A stretch of DNA of 20,544 bases, taken from positions 1 to 20,544 of the IMG/VR virus record IMGVR_UViG_3300042691_039283, one strand, 5' to 3'. The notes below the pieces were generated by a model. That model saw only the letters and a program-made list of their open reading frames with translations, did not search any database and had not been told where the DNA came from. This document shows, piece by piece, positions 20,348-20,544 of this stretch (position 1 is the stretch's first letter; every line of letters starts with the position of its first letter). Source of the DNA: a virus. The position numbers were made by a program, and so were the translations under genes.

Positions 20348-20544
20348 TTAATAATGACAGCCTCCACAAGACTGTCCAGATGTACCATATTCTCCATAAT
20401 AAGGATATTCACATGGAGAACAATTAGATGTTGGTGGAGTTGGTGAAAAACCAAAGACTGAGAAGGCTTCAGGTGGAGTTGGTGAGAAACCAAAGACTGA
20501 GAAGGCTTCAGGTGGCGTTGGTGAGAAACCAAAGACTGAGAAGG
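20348..20544 (-). CDS. C-terminus of second VFGFSP-repeat protein with Cys-rich tail (partial)
   Basis: Only the last 64 residues are in the window; the 5' part lies beyond 20544. They are two units of FSVFGFSPTPPEA, one FSVFGFSPTPP, then a 27-residue tail with four cysteines (NCSPCEYPYYG and SCGGCHY) and TAA at 20348. This is the same arrangement as the end of the Fn3 protein at 11342-12565: repeats, two C-rich clusters, YYG and a CH-x end. The missing N-terminal part probably holds similar Fn3 domains, by analogy. A paralogous WDGS small gene follows, as at the other locus. Confidence 0.8.
   Translation of the reverse strand, partial: FSVFGFSPTPPEAFSVFGFSPTPPEAFSVFGFSPTPPTSNCSPCEYPYYGEYGTSGQSCGGCHY
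20432..20542 (-). repeat. Coding repeat array (FSVFGFSPTPPEA units)
   Basis: Two 39-nt units and one 33-nt unit are nearly identical in DNA. They closely resemble the repeats at 11405-11644 in the same orientation, about 9 kb away. The array continues beyond the window edge. Confidence 0.9.

Noticed and set aside
20326-20532. Minus-strand frame with HLKPSQSLVSHQ repeats
   Set aside because: Out-of-frame reading of the second VFGFSP array; the frame ending at 20348 matches the paralogue and its Cys tail.
1-20544. tRNA, rRNA, integrase, transposase or attachment sites
   Set aside because: Nothing with their motifs or structures was seen by eye on either strand; a dedicated tRNA scan was not possible here.

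Overview
The window is part of the genome of a tailed double-stranded DNA phage (Caudoviricetes), or of a prophage derived from one. It is AT-rich, tightly packed and almost entirely coded on the minus strand, so it reads from about 20.5 kb down to 1. It holds head genes (HK97-type portal, prohead protease with a scaffold-like tail), many tail-fibre or adsorption proteins, and auxiliary enzymes. No integrase, repressor, tRNA, CRISPR or insertion sequence is visible. The host is probably an actinobacterium with AT-rich DNA, such as a freshwater planktonic lineage. This is an inference from the actinophage-style LamG minor tail protein, the secreted transglycosylase-like lytic enzyme, the B12-dependent ribonucleotide reductase, and several genes that look leaderless. 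The host call is not certain.

Layout in reading order (minus strand unless noted). 20544-19840: the end of a repeat-rich protein with a Cys-rich C-terminus, then a 67-aa protein with a WDGS motif, then an 80-aa Cys-rich zinc-ribbon-like protein. 19276-19839 (plus strand): the only plus-strand gene, a secreted lysozyme or transglycosylase-like protein with its own promoter and a 5' hairpin. 19168-12597: fibre and adsorption genes (a beta-domain fibre, an SGNH hydrolase, small structural proteins, coiled-coil fibres and an Mtd-N-type fibre with a fresh 120-bp tandem duplication). 12565-11124: a fibronectin-III protein ending in FSVFGFSPTPP repeats and a Cys-rich tail, followed by a second WDGS small protein. 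This is a paralogous copy of the module at 20.5 kb. 11085-7026: two tandem paralogous 2-oxoglutarate/Fe(II) oxygenase-like proteins, a 44-aa Cys protein, an adenosylcobalamin-dependent ribonucleoside-triphosphate reductase (nrdJ) and a prolyl-4-hydroxylase-like oxygenase. 7010-1: a 1233-aa LamG minor tail protein, a small conserved protein, the portal, and the protease with a nested in-frame scaffold start.

How the genes may work together: most of the window appears devoted to building a complex adsorption apparatus whose fibres share interchangeable N- and C-terminal modules. The esterase-like SGNH protein may trim surface glycans. The three oxygenases sit next to proline-rich repeat proteins and could modify them (hypothesis). 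NrdJ supplies deoxynucleotides. Regulation shows two themes. One is a recurrent extended -10 element (TRTGnTATAmT-like) in many intergenic gaps. The other is that five genes lack a Shine-Dalgarno site and have a -10 hexamer only about 6-10 nt before the ATG, as expected for leaderless mRNAs.
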